From Pseudomonadota bacterium (GTDB taxonomy: Bacteria > Pseudomonadota > Gammaproteobacteria > Burkholderiales > Rhodocyclaceae), in assembly GCA_018240785.1 (NCBI GenBank), contig JAFEFC010000003.1:1-64000 (forward strand): DNA of 64,000 nucleotides, written 5' to 3'. The position numbers and the translations under genes were made by a program. The stretch's first letter is position 1, and each line of letters opens with the position of its first letter. The notes below the pieces were generated by a model. That model was given only the letters and a program-made list of their open reading frames with translations, was not told where the DNA came from and made no database searches. Shown piece after piece: positions 9,268 to 18,773 of this stretch.

Positions 9268-11016
9268 TCAGAAGCCCGCGGCGCTGCCTTCCCGGCGCGG
9301 ATCGGCAGCCCCCAGCCAGCCTCCATCCGCGGCGCGGGCGACAACGCTGCTGCCGCTGGTCAGGCTGCGCAGCACCACGCTTTGGCCGAACAAGCGCAGA
9401 CGGTCAGCCAGCACCGCGCCCTCCGGCCGATCCTCGACCTCGGTGGGCCCGTTGCGGCTGCCGACGTGCGGGCGCGCCAGCACGGCATCCGGCGGCAATT
9501 GCCAATCGGTCAGGCCCACCACTGCCTCGGCGACGTAGTTGATGATGGCGCCCCCGCCCGCCGAGCCGAGCACTGCGTACAGCGTGCCGCCACGGCTGAA
9601 GATCAGCGTCGGGGCCATGGAACTGCGGGGACGCCTTCCTCCGCTCACACGGTTGGGGTGGGCTCCCAGCCGGCTGCGCGGCTGGAAGCTGAAGTCGGTC
9701 AACTGGTTGTTGAGCAGGAAGCCGCCGACCATGCGCCGGCTGCCGAAGGCATCCTCGATCGACGCGGTCAGCGCCACTGCATTGCCGTGAGCGTCGACGA
9801 TGGAGAGGTGCGTGGTCGAAGGCTGCTCGGTCTCGATGGCCGCAACCGGCTTCCGGCGGGGAACCGGGTCGCCTGCATCCACCCGGCCGAGGCTGGCGTC
9901 GAGTCGAATCTGCGCCGCCCGCCGGGCAAGATAGCGGCCGTCGATCAGGGCTGCCGGCGACGTCACCATTGTCGCCGGATCGCCATACCAGGCGTCACGA
10001 TCCGCATACGCCAGCCGGCCGGCTTCGGCAAACAGGTGCAGTGGAAAGGCCGAGTCGGACGCGAGCTGCGACACTGGAAAGCGTTCCAGGATGCCGAGCA
10101 TCGCCAGCAGAGTACCTCCGCCCGAACTCGGGGGCGGCATGCCGCAGATCTTCCAGGTGCGATAAAGCGCGCACAGCGGCTGACGACGCACCGCCCGATA
10201 CTTCCTCAGATCATCGATGCTCAGCTTCCCGGCGTTCGGCGCAGCCTGCGCAGCGGCAACCAGATCTACGGCGAGGCTTCCCTCGTAGAAGGTCGCGACG
10301 CCATCGTGCGCCAGGATGCGCAGCGTCGCCGCCAGGGCGGGATTGACGAGCCGCGCCCCAACCGCCAGCGGCCGCCCCGCCGCATCGAAGAACAGCGCGC
10401 GCGCACCCGGATCGCGGAACAAATGGGCATCCGCAGCGACCAGTGCGTGCAGCCGCGGCGACACCGGAAAACCTTCTTCCGCGAGCCGGATCGCAGGCTG
10501 GAACAGGCTCACCCACGGCAGGCGGCCGTGGCGTGCGTGCAGTTCGGCAAGGAGACGCGGCAAGCCAGGCACGCCCACCGCGCGCCCTCCGAGCGCTGCC
10601 TCGTAAAACGCCATCGGTGCCCCGTCGGCGCCGAGGAACAGCGTGGTATCGACATCCCGCGGCGCTGTCTCGCGGCCGTCCCAGGCCTCCACCACCCCGC
10701 CCTCGGTCGCATAGTGCAGCGCGAACCCGCCACCGCCCAGGCCGGATGACTGCGGCTCCACCACACCGAGCACCAGCGCCGCGGCGATCGCGGCATCCAC
10801 TGCCGAACCGCCCTCGCGCAGGATGTGCAGCGCTGCCTGGGTGGCGTGAGGGTTGGCGGTCACGACGATGGCCCTCGCCGCATGCACCGTCGGACTGACG
10901 GAGAGCCCGGTTGCGCGCTCGGGCTCGTCGGGGGTCTGCGCGCGCAGCGGCATGGCGGCCAGCCATGCGATGGCCAGCACGCTCAAACCGCTGCGACGGC
11001 CGATGCGCCTTACCAC
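9268..11016 (-). CDS. ggt: Gamma-glutamyltransferase (periplasmic)
   Basis: A 582-residue precursor of the N-terminal nucleophile family that transfers or hydrolyses the gamma-glutamyl group of glutathione. The N-terminus (RRIGRRSGLSVLAIAWLAAM, then PLRAQ) is a Sec signal peptide, so the enzyme should act in the periplasm. Autocleavage should occur before T401 in QPSTTHLSIVD, generating the large and small subunits; T401 is the expected catalytic nucleophile. The small-subunit motif GRRPRSSMAPTL corresponds to the conserved RPxSSMxPT substrate loop. Length matches the family. The gene ends in the convergent hairpin region after ndvB and starts 37 bases downstream of the phosphofructokinase gene, possibly in the same transcript. 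Confidence 0.92.
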   Translation of the reverse strand: MVRRIGRRSGLSVLAIAWLAAMPLRAQTPDEPERATGLSVSPTVHAARAIVVTANPHATQAALHILREGGSAVDAAIAAALVLGVVEPQSSGLGGGGFALHYATEGGVVEAWDGRETAPRDVDTTLFLGADGAPMAFYEAALGGRAVGVPGLPRLLAELHARHGRLPWVSLFQPAIRLAEEGFPVSPRLHALVAADAHLFRDPGARALFFDAAGRPLAVGARLVNPALAATLRILAHDGVATFYEGSLAVDLVAAAQAAPNAGKLSIDDLRKYRAVRRQPLCALYRTWKICGMPPPSSGGGTLLAMLGILERFPVSQLASDSAFPLHLFAEAGRLAYADRDAWYGDPATMVTSPAALIDGRYLARRAAQIRLDASLGRVDAGDPVPRRKPVAAIETEQPSTTHLSIVDAHGNAVALTASIEDAFGSRRMVGGFLLNNQLTDFSFQPRSRLGAHPNRVSGGRRPRSSMAPTLIFSRGGTLYAVLGSAGGGAIINYVAEAVVGLTDWQLPPDAVLARPHVGSRNGPTEVEDRPEGAVLADRLRLFGQSVVLRSLTSGSSVVARAADGGWLGAADPRREGSAAGF

Positions 11017-11053
11017 GGCACACGCCTCCTCGCGGAGGCGCGGTCGCCAGGGC

Positions 11054-12307
11054 TCAGGTCTCGTCCCACGGCGGCAGGCGCTTGTCGATCAGCGGCAGGC
11101 GGAAAGGGCGGTGGTCAGGTAGACCGGCCACCGTCGTCACCGGCAGTTCTCCATGGATCAAAGGCCGGATGTAGGCGCATGCAGCCGCAGTGACATGCAA
11201 CCCGTCATCGGCAATGAAGCCGGCAGGCAAGCTGCGCTCGAGATTGGCAATCGTCGCCGCCTGGACCGGCACCACGTCCCAGGCATAAGGAGCGTCGGCC
11301 AGGCGCCGAACCGCCGGCATCATGCCGTCGTGTCCCGCGAGCGCGTAGTCCACCGCCGCCCGCCCCAGCGCCATCGCCTGCGCGTGGTCTGTTGCCGATG
11401 CCCAGTGCGCAGCCGCACGCTGCAGGTAATCGGGGATCGCCCAATGGAATTTGTAGCCGAGGCGCGCGTTGATCAGGCGCGCGACGGCCAGCCCCGCTCC
11501 GCCCAGTTGCACATGGCCGGCCTGGTCGTGCGACTTCTCCATCAGGATGATGCCGTCGGCCCCGCGGATGCCCTCAGAAACTGTCACGGTGCAGTAGCCG
11601 AGCCGCTCGACCACCTCACGTACGCGGGCGAGAAAGACGTCCTCGATGAAAGGCACCTCGGGAACCAGCACGATGTGCGGCGGCATGTCACGATCACCAT
11701 CGCTGGCCAGCGCGGTAGCCGCAGCCAGCCAGCCGGTGTTGCGCCCCATCACCTCGAGCACGAAGACGCTGCCCTTGCGGCTCACCATCGAGGCGATGTC
11801 CAGCCCCGCCTCACGCATCGCAGTAGCGACATACTTGGCCGCCGAGCCGAACCCGGGGCAGCAGTCGGTGCCGACGATGTCGTTGTCCACCGTTTTGGGC
11901 ACGCCAACGGTGACGAGCGGATGGCCACGCCGGCGCGCCGCGGCGGACAGGCGGGCAACGAGATCCATCGACCCGTTCCCGCCGTTGTACAGCACGCCGC
12001 CGATGTCATGTGCCGCCAGCACCGCGAAGAGGCGATCGTAAAGGCGCGGATTCGACGCCTCGTCGGGCAGATCGAAACGGCACGAGCCGAATGCGCCGCC
12101 CGGCGTGCGCGCCAGGCGGGCGAGCTCGTCCGCCTGCAGTACGCGCGTATCGACGAGATCCTCCGCCAGCGCGCCGAGAATGCCGCCGCGCGCCGCGAGC
12201 ACCGTGCCGATCCGCCCGGCGTGCTCGCGCGCGGCGCCGATCACCGCCGCCGCCGTCGCATTGATGACGGCAGTCACGCCGCCGGATTGCGCATAGAGCA
12301 GATTCAT
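11054..12307 (-). CDS. pfp: 6-phosphofructokinase, PPi-dependent-type family
   Basis: A 417-residue phosphofructokinase that would interconvert fructose 6-phosphate and fructose 1,6-bisphosphate. ATG 12307 is preferred because AGGGGGG stands four bases upstream and MNLLYAQSGGVTAVIN is the usual start; the frame extends 19 residues further without family similarity. Phosphate-binding GGNGS (109-113), PKTVDND (137-143) and MGRNTGWLA are visible. Lysine 138 is the residue that marks pyrophosphate-type enzymes, but the position after GGN is glycine, as in ATP-using enzymes, where PPi enzymes usually carry aspartate. The phosphoryl donor is therefore uncertain. Many Rhodocyclales use this family in place of PfkA. 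Its neighbour adk has its own terminator between them. Confidence 0.85.
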   Translation of the reverse strand: MNLLYAQSGGVTAVINATAAAVIGAAREHAGRIGTVLAARGGILGALAEDLVDTRVLQADELARLARTPGGAFGSCRFDLPDEASNPRLYDRLFAVLAAHDIGGVLYNGGNGSMDLVARLSAAARRRGHPLVTVGVPKTVDNDIVGTDCCPGFGSAAKYVATAMREAGLDIASMVSRKGSVFVLEVMGRNTGWLAAATALASDGDRDMPPHIVLVPEVPFIEDVFLARVREVVERLGYCTVTVSEGIRGADGIILMEKSHDQAGHVQLGGAGLAVARLINARLGYKFHWAIPDYLQRAAAHWASATDHAQAMALGRAAVDYALAGHDGMMPAVRRLADAPYAWDVVPVQAATIANLERSLPAGFIADDGLHVTAAACAYIRPLIHGELPVTTVAGLPDHRPFRLPLIDKRLPPWDET

Positions 12308-12361
12308 CGCCCCCCTGCCTTGCGAGCTGAATTTCCGACGCCCGCCACGAAAGACCCATGC

Positions 12362-12406
12362 CAAAAAAAGAACGCGGCCGGCCCCTCGCTCGGGATGCCG
12401 GCCGCG
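12362..12406 (-). terminator. Rho-independent terminator after adk
   Basis: CGCGGCCGGC (12373-12382) and GCCGGCCGCG (12397-12406) form a perfect ten-pair GC stem with a 14-base loop. Read on the minus strand it is followed by a run of seven T (complement of the A-run at 12363-12369). It sits 20 bases after the adk stop and would end the exbB-to-adk transcript. Confidence 0.88.
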
Positions 12407-12425
12407 CCGCTTTGCCTGCGTGCGC

Positions 12426-13082
<657 letters not shown>

Positions 13083-13189
13083 CTACCCCCTCACGGATTA
13101 TCGGCCACTTGCGTGGTCCACTTTGTCATCAACAGTGGCCGAAACTTAACCGACTAGCTCCGGCCGGTAAACCCCCACCAGCAGTGCGA

Positions 13190-13969
13190 TCACGCACCCC
13201 CGGCCGCGAAGATGGCCCTTACGCGCTCGAGATCGTCGATGGTATCGACGCCTGCTGCCGGGGCATGCCCGAGTTCGAGCACGCGGATGCGATAGCCATG
13301 CCAGAGGGCGCGCAACTGCTCGAGCGCTTCCCAGTGCTCCAGCGGAGACGGCGCAAGGCCGGCGTAGTGCCGGAGGAAGGACACCCGGTAGGCGTAGAGG
13401 CCGACATGGCGCAGCATCGGCAGCCCGGCGGGCAGACCGTCTTGAGCCTGCGCCCAGGCGTCGCGCGCCCAGGGGATCGGTGCGCGCGAGAAATACAGCG
13501 CGCGCTGGTCCGCGTCGCACACGACCTTGACCACGTTCGGATTGAAAGCATCTTCGGCACCCCCCAGCGGGTGCGCCGCCGTCGCGATGGCGGCTTCGCC
13601 ATCGGCGGCCAGTGCCTGCGCGACAGCGCGCACCACCGCAGGATCGATCAGCGGCTCGTCGCCCTGCACATTGACGACGATGTCGTCGTCGTTCCAACCC
13701 AGTGCATGCGCAACCTCGGCCAGCCGGTCGGTGCCGCTGGGATGATCGGGCCGCGTCATCACCACCAGGCCATCGGCGGCCTCGACCGCAGCGCGCACTT
13801 CCTCGTGATCCGTCGCCACCCAGACTTCGTCCGCACCTGCGGCGAGCACGCGCTCCAGCACGCGCACGATCATCGGCCGGCCGGCGATGTCGGCAAGCGG
13901 CTTGGCAGGCAGGCGGGTGGACGCGTAGCGGGCCGGGATGACGATGCGAAATGGCACCGGCGCCGACAT
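13190..13969 (-). CDS. kdsB: 3-deoxy-manno-octulosonate cytidylyltransferase (CMP-KDO synthetase)
   Basis: A 259-residue nucleotidyltransferase that activates KDO with CTP for lipopolysaccharide core synthesis in the cytoplasm. The N-terminal [18 protein letters not shown] loop, the [10 protein letters not shown] motif and [12 protein letters not shown] are family signatures. ATG 13969 follows the upstream zinc-ribbon gene stop by two bases; longer frames run through that gene and are not family-like. It works with lpxK, two genes upstream, in outer-membrane assembly. Confidence 0.96.
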   Translation of the reverse strand: MSAPVPFRIVIPARYASTRLPAKPLADIAGRPMIVRVLERVLAAGADEVWVATDHEEVRAAVEAADGLVVMTRPDHPSGTDRLAEVAHALGWNDDDIVVNVQGDEPLIDPAVVRAVAQALAADGEAAIATAAHPLGGAEDAFNPNVVKVVCDADQRALYFSRAPIPWARDAWAQAQDGLPAGLPMLRHVGLYAYRVSFLRHYAGLAPSPLEHWEALEQLRALWHGYRIRVLELGHAPAAGVDTIDDLERVRAIFAAGGA

Positions 13970-13971
13970 GT

Positions 13972-14166
13972 TCAGGCCTTGCGCAGCGCGTCGACTTCCT
14001 CGGCGCTCATCGCACGCGCGTCGTCCTCGAGCATCACCGGGATGCCGTCGCGGATCGGGAAGGCCAGGCGGTCCGCCTTGCACACCAGCTCCTGCTTGTC
14101 CTTCAGGTAGTCCAGCGGGCCCTTGCACAGCGGGCAGACGAGGATTTCAAGCAGCCGGGGGTCCAT
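13972..14166 (-). CDS. ycaR: Trm112/YcaR-type small zinc-ribbon-like protein
   Basis: A 64-residue protein of the Trm112/UPF0434 family, recognised by [18 protein letters not shown] at the start and [12 protein letters not shown] in the centre. C11 and C14 form the first knuckle; only one further cysteine (C29) remains, so a classical four-cysteine zinc site is not complete. ATG 14166 lies inside the end of lpxK, overlapping it by 20 bases, and the stop is two bases before kdsB. The lpxK-ycaR-kdsB order is widespread in proteobacteria. Its biochemical role is not established; in eukaryotes the family activates methyltransferases. Confidence 0.88.
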   Translation of the reverse strand: MDPRLLEILVCPLCKGPLDYLKDKQELVCKADRLAFPIRDGIPVMLEDDARAMSAEEVDALRKA

Positions 14167-15160
14167 TCTTGAGCTTCTCCACGATGCGTTCGGCAGCGCC
14201 CGGATCGATCTGGGCGCTGACAGGGAACTCCCAGCAGTCGTCCGGCGCAAAGGCTGCGCATTTTACCGCATCCTTGCTCGTCATCACGATGGGCTCGCCC
14301 GCCGGAAACGCGAGATCGGTCGCCACGAAGCGGTGGTGATCGGGAAATGCATGCGGCACGACGTCGAGCCCGAGCGCGCCGAGCTGGTCGAAGAAACGCT
14401 GCGGTCGGCCAATCCCAGCCACCGCATGGACGGGCCGGCCGCGCAGCGTGCCGGCATCACGCTCGCGGGCGGGATCGCGCAGCGCCCGCAGGCGACCGCC
14501 CATCAGCTTCATCGAAAAGACGGCCTGCTCCTCCAGCAAGCTCGCAAGCGCAGTGGACATCCGGCCGTGGGCAATGACGACATCCACCTCCCTGAGCCGC
14601 GACAACGGCTCGCGCAACGGTCCGGCAGGCAGCAGGCAGCGGTTGCCGAGCACCGCCTCATCGACCACCGCCACCTCGATGTCGCGTCCCAGCGGGTAAT
14701 GCTGCATGCCGTCGTCCGCGATGAGGACGTCACAGTGCGGGCTCATCCGCAACAATTCCCGTGCTGCTCCCGGCCGATCCCTGCCGACGGCGACGGGACA
14801 GCCGGTCAGCCTGGCCAGCAGCACGGGTTCGTCGCCGTAGATGTCGGGGTCGCCATCGCGCGGCACCGTCGCCACGCCGTCCACCTTGCCGCCATAGCCG
14901 CGGCTGACGATGCCCGGGTGAAGGCCCGCCTCTCTCAGTCGCTCCACCAGCCAGGCGACGACCGGCGTCTTGCCGCTGCCGCCAACCGCGATGTTGCCCA
15001 CCACCACGACCGGCACCGCGAGGCGCTCGACGCGCAGGACGCCGCACCGATGGAGCCAGCGCCGCAGCCAGGCAACGAGACCGAACAGGACCGACAGGGG
15101 AAGCAGGAGGATGGCCGCCAGGCCACGGTCCTGCCACCAGGCGGGCGCCCGAGAGGCCAT
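14147..15160 (-). CDS. lpxK: Tetraacyldisaccharide 4-prime-kinase
   Basis: A 337-residue inner-membrane kinase that phosphorylates the lipid A precursor at the 4-prime position using ATP. One N-terminal hydrophobic segment (about 14-31) anchors it. The P-loop [12 protein letters not shown] lies at about 55-66, and SRGYGG and [13 protein letters not shown] follow as expected. Length matches the family. It starts eight bases after exbD and overlaps ycaR by 20 bases, so translational coupling is likely. Confidence 0.96.
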   Translation of the reverse strand: MASRAPAWWQDRGLAAILLLPLSVLFGLVAWLRRWLHRCGVLRVERLAVPVVVVGNIAVGGSGKTPVVAWLVERLREAGLHPGIVSRGYGGKVDGVATVPRDGDPDIYGDEPVLLARLTGCPVAVGRDRPGAARELLRMSPHCDVLIADDGMQHYPLGRDIEVAVVDEAVLGNRCLLPAGPLREPLSRLREVDVVIAHGRMSTALASLLEEQAVFSMKLMGGRLRALRDPARERDAGTLRGRPVHAVAGIGRPQRFFDQLGALGLDVVPHAFPDHHRFVATDLAFPAGEPIVMTSKDAVKCAAFAPDDCWEFPVSAQIDPGAAERIVEKLKNGPPAA

Positions 15161-15168
15161 GCGGAGCC

Positions 15169-15597
15169 TCAGCGGGCGGGTGTCTGGGTGGCGAACGTGA
15201 TGTGCGCGAGCCCGGCGCGCTGCGCCGCCTGCATCACGTTCACCACGCTCTGGTGCGCAGCCTTGGCGTCGGCGTTGATGACCACGACCGGGTCGTCACG
15301 CCCTGCCGGCACCGCCTTGCCCAGCGCAGCGGCCAGCGCCTCGATGCTGCGCTCGCCTACCGACTGGCGGTTCACGAGCACGTCGCCCGCGGCATTGATC
15401 GCGACGTTGATTTCGTTGGGCACCGTCTCGACTTGGGCCGCATCGCCGGTGGGCAGGTTGATTTCCAGGCCGGACACCTTGGAAAAGGTCGTCGTCAGCA
15501 TCAGGAAGATGATGATCACCAGCACGACGTCGATGAGGGGGATCAGGTTGATCTCTGGCTCCTCGCTGCGCGCCCCGCGGCGAAAGTTCATTTCCAT
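15169..15597 (-). CDS. exbD: ExbD/TolR family biopolymer transport protein
   Basis: A 142-residue protein with a short cytoplasmic N-terminus, one transmembrane helix (about 20-38) and a periplasmic domain. The helix contains the conserved aspartate D23 in PLIDVVLVIIIF, which carries protons in the ExbB-ExbD motor. The start ATG 15597 gives MEMNFRRG, the typical family start; an in-frame ATG two codons later is possible. It is five bases after exbB. With lpxK downstream, this resembles the exbB-exbD pair found beside lpxK in many betaproteobacteria. Confidence 0.93.
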   Translation of the reverse strand: MEMNFRRGARSEEPEINLIPLIDVVLVIIIFLMLTTTFSKVSGLEINLPTGDAAQVETVPNEINVAINAAGDVLVNRQSVGERSIEALAAALGKAVPAGRDDPVVVINADAKAAHQSVVNVMQAAQRAGLAHITFATQTPAR

Positions 15598-15602
15598 CGC
15601 CC

Positions 15603-16211
15603 TCAGCCGCGACGGTCGCCGTGGGCGACCTCGACGAGCTTGATCGCCTGCTGCTCCATGTCGATCACGAAGCTGTCGATGAGCGCACGGAAATGGCGCC
15701 AGAAGATCATCGACGGGATGGCGATGATGAGACCCAGTCCGGTCGTGTACAAGGCGATGGAGATGCCCTGTGCGAGCTGGGCCGGATTGGCGCCACTGGT
15801 TCCCTGCGAGGCGAAAATGTCGATCATGCCGACGATGGTGCCGAAGAGTCCGAGCAGCGGGCTGATCGATGCGATGGTGCCCAGGGTGGTGAGATAGCGC
15901 TCGAGTTGATGCACAACGGCGCGGCCGGTTTCCTCGATCGCTTCCTTCATGACCTCGCGCGAGCTGTTCACGTTGCGCAAGCCGGCTGCGAGCACGCGGC
16001 CGAGAGGTGAGTGGGCGTCGACCCGCTCGGCCATGGCCTGTGACACGCCATGCTCGCGAAGGTCGGCAAGGACCTTGTCGAGCAGCCCGTCGGGCACCAC
16101 CCGACGGCTGCGCAAGGACATGGAGCGTTCGATGATCAGCGCGAGAGCGATGACCGAGGTCAGCAGCAAGGGCCAGATCGGCCAGCCGACGGCCTGAATG
16201 ATCGCGAACAC
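15603..16211 (-). CDS. exbB: ExbB/TolQ/MotA family proton channel protein
   Basis: A 202-residue inner-membrane protein with three predicted transmembrane segments (about 10-28, 105-130 and 150-172). TTLGTIASISPLLGLFGTIV is the family signature covering the second helix. It forms a proton channel with ExbD to drive TonB-dependent outer-membrane transport. No tonB or receptor gene is in the window, so its client is unknown. First gene of the minus-strand exbB-exbD-lpxK-ycaR-kdsB-adk run, divergent from xseA. Confidence 0.93.
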   Translation of the reverse strand: MFAIIQAVGWPIWPLLLTSVIALALIIERSMSLRSRRVVPDGLLDKVLADLREHGVSQAMAERVDAHSPLGRVLAAGLRNVNSSREVMKEAIEETGRAVVHQLERYLTTLGTIASISPLLGLFGTIVGMIDIFASQGTSGANPAQLAQGISIALYTTGLGLIIAIPSMIFWRHFRALIDSFVIDMEQQAIKLVEVAHGDRRG

Positions 16212-16280
16212 GCCGATGAACCTCCTGCGGTAAAAGGCGAAACTCTAGCGCCGCCCTCCTCTGTGAGCAAGGCCGCAGCA

Positions 16281-16301
16281 ATCCACAGAAGCTGTGGATA
16301 A
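16281..16301. promoter_or_regulatory. Inverted repeat containing a perfect DnaA-box sequence
   Basis: ATCCACAG (16281-16288) and CTGTGGAT (16292-16299) form a perfect 8-3-8 inverted repeat. Its right half plus the next bases, TGTGGATAA at 16293-16301, is the exact complement of the TTATCCACA DnaA-box consensus. It lies in the divergent region between exbB and xseA, followed by an AT-rich tract near 16370-16430. It could be a DnaA regulatory site or an unrelated operator. Confidence 0.35.
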
Positions 16302-16480
16302 GTTTGTGGGCTATTTCGGGATGTTTGGACAAAAGCCTGTATCGGTGGGCCGTCCGACACTCCGATGCAAAATTGTGCAACGCTTTTATTTATACAAAAC
16401 AATGACTTGAAAAAAACACCCTTGATCCATCAAGGACTTGCGACCGGGGCTTGACATGAAGCGGACGCTGTGGATTCCGC

Positions 16481-16486
16481 TACAAT
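16481..16486 (+). promoter_or_regulatory. Candidate -10 element for xseA
   Basis: TACAAT stands only eight bases before the chosen xseA start codon, so transcription would begin almost at the ATG, giving a leaderless or near-leaderless message. A TTGACA at 16451-16456 is 24 bases upstream, too far for a normal sigma70 spacer. No ribosome-binding site is visible before the ATG. Confidence 0.3.
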
Positions 16487-16494
16487 CCGCCCCC

Positions 16495-17877
16495 ATGCCA
16501 CCCATTACGCAAAACTTTCACGAGGTACTGCCATCCGGCGCCGGCCATCCGGGTTCCGGCGTACTCAGCGTCTCGGCCCTCAACCGCCTCGCGCGCGAAG
16601 CGCTCGAGACTGCACTGCCGCTGCTGTGGGTCGGCGGCGAGATTTCCAACCTGGTACGCGCACCTTCCGGGCATATTTACTTCACCCTGAAGGATGCCAA
16701 TGCGCAGGTGCGCTGTGCGATGTGGCGCAACCGCGCGCAACTGCTGCCGTTTCGCCCGGAGAACGGCATGCGCGTGGAAGCGCGCGCACTGGTCACCCTG
16801 TACGAGGCGCGCGGCGACTACCAGCTCAACGTCGAGGCGCTGCGCCCGGCCGGCATCGGCGACCTTTACGAGGCCTTCAACCGCCTGAAGGAAAGACTCG
16901 CTGCCGAAGGGCTGTTCGATCCCGCTGCGCGCCGCGCGCTGCCGCGCTTCCCGCGCGGCGTTGGCATCGTCACCTCCCCTTCGGCGGCGGCGCTGCGCGA
17001 CGTGTTGAGCGCCCTGCAGCGACGCGCGCCGCATCTGCCCATTGTCCTCTATCCGGCGCCGGTACAAGGGGTCGAGGCGCCCGGACGGCTGGTAGGAGCG
17101 CTGCGCCGGGCCGGCGAGCGTTGCGCAGCAGACGGCATCGATGTCGTACTGCTGGTGCGCGGCGGCGGGAGCATCGAGGACCTGTGGGCGTTCAACGACG
17201 AGGCGCTGGCGCGGGCCATCCGCGCCTGCCCGGTGCCGGTGGTGAGCGGTGTCGGCCACGAAACCGACTTCACCATCGCCGATTTCGCCGCCGACCTGCG
17301 TGCGGCGACGCCGACCGGCGCCGCCGAACTGGCGAGCGCAGGCTTTCACGCCGCGCGACTCGAACTGGCCAATCTCGCGCCACGGCTGCAGCGCGCCCTG
17401 CAGCGGCGGCTCGAGGTGGCAGCGCAGCGCGTCGACCGTGCCGCGCTGCAGCTCGTGCATCCACGCCAGCGCCTCGCACAGGCTGCGATGCGGACGAGCA
17501 TGCTTCAGGACAAGCTGCGCGCCGGGCTGTCGCGCCGCCTGGAGCGCGCGACCCACGACGTGAGCCAGTTGAAACTGCGCCTGCGCAGCGGCCGCCCGGC
17601 CATCGCCCAGGCACACGACAGGTTGTCGATGCTCGCCGGGCGACTGCATCGCAGCGCCGCGGAACGAGTGCAGCGCGAGCAACAACGTCTTGCAGGCCTC
17701 GCTACCCACCTGCAGCACCTCGCGCCGGAAGCGGTGCTGGCACGCGGATATGCGATCGCCCGCAGCGCCGACGGACGCATCCTGCGCAGCATCGCCGAGG
17801 TGGCCGAGGGCGACACGCTCAAGCTGCAACTGGCCGACGGCCGGCTGGCCACGCGCGTCACCGGGATCTCGCGCTGA
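16495..17877 (+). CDS. xseA: Exodeoxyribonuclease VII large subunit
   Basis: A 460-residue catalytic subunit of the single-strand DNA exonuclease VII. The N-terminal OB-fold (about 20-120) contains GGEISNLVRAPSGHIYFTLK. The catalytic domain (about 125-330) has GIVTSPSAAALRDV, LLVRGGGSIEDLWAFNDE and GVGHETDFTIADFAADLRA, the last being the conserved active region. A long helical, arginine/glutamine-rich C-terminus (about 300-420) matches the coiled coil that binds the small subunits. ATG 16495 gives the family start; the frame extends upstream without similarity. xseB is not in the window. Confidence 0.94.
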   Translation: MPPITQNFHEVLPSGAGHPGSGVLSVSALNRLAREALETALPLLWVGGEISNLVRAPSGHIYFTLKDANAQVRCAMWRNRAQLLPFRPENGMRVEARALVTLYEARGDYQLNVEALRPAGIGDLYEAFNRLKERLAAEGLFDPAARRALPRFPRGVGIVTSPSAAALRDVLSALQRRAPHLPIVLYPAPVQGVEAPGRLVGALRRAGERCAADGIDVVLLVRGGGSIEDLWAFNDEALARAIRACPVPVVSGVGHETDFTIADFAADLRAATPTGAAELASAGFHAARLELANLAPRLQRALQRRLEVAAQRVDRAALQLVHPRQRLAQAAMRTSMLQDKLRAGLSRRLERATHDVSQLKLRLRSGRPAIAQAHDRLSMLAGRLHRSAAERVQREQQRLAGLATHLQHLAPEAVLARGYAIARSADGRILRSIAEVAEGDTLKLQLADGRLATRVTGISR

Positions 17878-17966
17878 TGCCGGCCTGCAGCCACATGCGC
17901 GGCCTGGCACGAGGATGTCTCTGCAGCGCGCCGCACGATCCAGAAATACGCTTTATCGCGCCGGGA

Positions 17967-17996
17967 TTGTCATCGGCACGCATTCCTGACTAGAAT
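17967..17996 (+). promoter_or_regulatory. Sigma70 promoter of sodB
   Basis: TTGTCA at 17967-17972 and TAGAAT at 17991-17996 are 18 bases apart, five of six and four to five of six matches to consensus. The predicted start near 18003 leaves a leader of about 45 bases with a good AAGGAGAG ribosome-binding site before sodB. One of the best promoter matches in the window. Confidence 0.7.
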
Positions 17997-18047
17997 TGTC
18001 GGGCTTTCCCCACGAACTCCGAAGAACCTACACAAGGAGAGACACGC

Positions 18048-18632
18048 ATGGAACACACCCTTCCCGCCCTGCCTTACGCCAAGGATGCCCTGGCTCCGCA
18101 CATTTCCGCTGAAACGCTGGAATTCCACTACGGCAAGCATCACCAGGCCTACGTCACCAACCTCAACAACCTGATCAAGGGCACCGAGTACGAGAACCTC
18201 GACCTCGAAGCCATCGTCAAGAAGGCGCCCGCCGGCGGTGTGTATAACAACTCCGCCCAGGTGTGGAACCACACCTTCTTCTGGAACAGCATGAAGCCGA
18301 ACGGCGGCGGCGAGCCCAGCGGCGCGCTGGCCGATGCGATCAAGGCCAAGTGGGGTTCGTTCGACGACTTCAAGAAGGCCTTCCAGGCCTCCGCGGTCGG
18401 CAACTTCGGCTCCGGCTGGACCTGGCTGGTGAAGAAGGCCGACGGTTCGGTGGACATCGTCAACATGGGCGCCGCAGGCACCCCGCTGACCACCGGCGAC
18501 AAGGCGCTGCTCTGCATCGACGTGTGGGAACACGCCTACTACATCGACTACCGCAACCGTCGTCCGGACTTCGTCGCGACCTTCCTCGACAAGCTGGCCA
18601 ACTGGGACTTCGCGGCGAAGAACTTCGCCTGA
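18048..18632 (+). CDS. sodB: Iron superoxide dismutase
   Basis: A 194-residue cytoplasmic enzyme that converts superoxide to oxygen and hydrogen peroxide. The four metal ligands are H27, H75, D158 and H162. The surrounding motifs [24 protein letters not shown] and [14 protein letters not shown] mark the iron form rather than the manganese form. There is no signal peptide. AAGGAGAG stands before ATG 18048. It is a single-gene unit with its own promoter and terminator, consistent with independent control by oxygen or iron. Confidence 0.96.
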   Translation: MEHTLPALPYAKDALAPHISAETLEFHYGKHHQAYVTNLNNLIKGTEYENLDLEAIVKKAPAGGVYNNSAQVWNHTFFWNSMKPNGGGEPSGALADAIKAKWGSFDDFKKAFQASAVGNFGSGWTWLVKKADGSVDIVNMGAAGTPLTTGDKALLCIDVWEHAYYIDYRNRRPDFVATFLDKLANWDFAAKNFA

Positions 18633-18676
18633 TCCCGTTTGTGGCGCGCTGCGCGTAGCGCGCGTGGTGCCCAGCA

Positions 18677-18711
18677 CGAAAGCGACCGGGAACGGTCGCT
18701 TTCGTCGTTTT
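18677..18711 (+). terminator. Rho-independent terminator after sodB
   Basis: CGAAAGCGACC (18677-18687) and GGTCGCTTTCG (18694-18704) form a perfect eleven-pair stem with a six-base loop, followed by TCGTTTT. It is 45 bases after the sodB stop and closes that single-gene transcript. Confidence 0.85.
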
Positions 18712-18773
18712 CGGGACATGGGCGTTATCGCTGCGGCGACGTCGTCCGGCCTCGTCACCCGTGCTGCCCAGCC

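Noticed and set aside
16451-16486. TTGACA and TACAAT as a sigma70 promoter for xseA
   Set aside because: The spacer is 24 bases, too long for sigma70. Only the -10-like element was kept, with low confidence.
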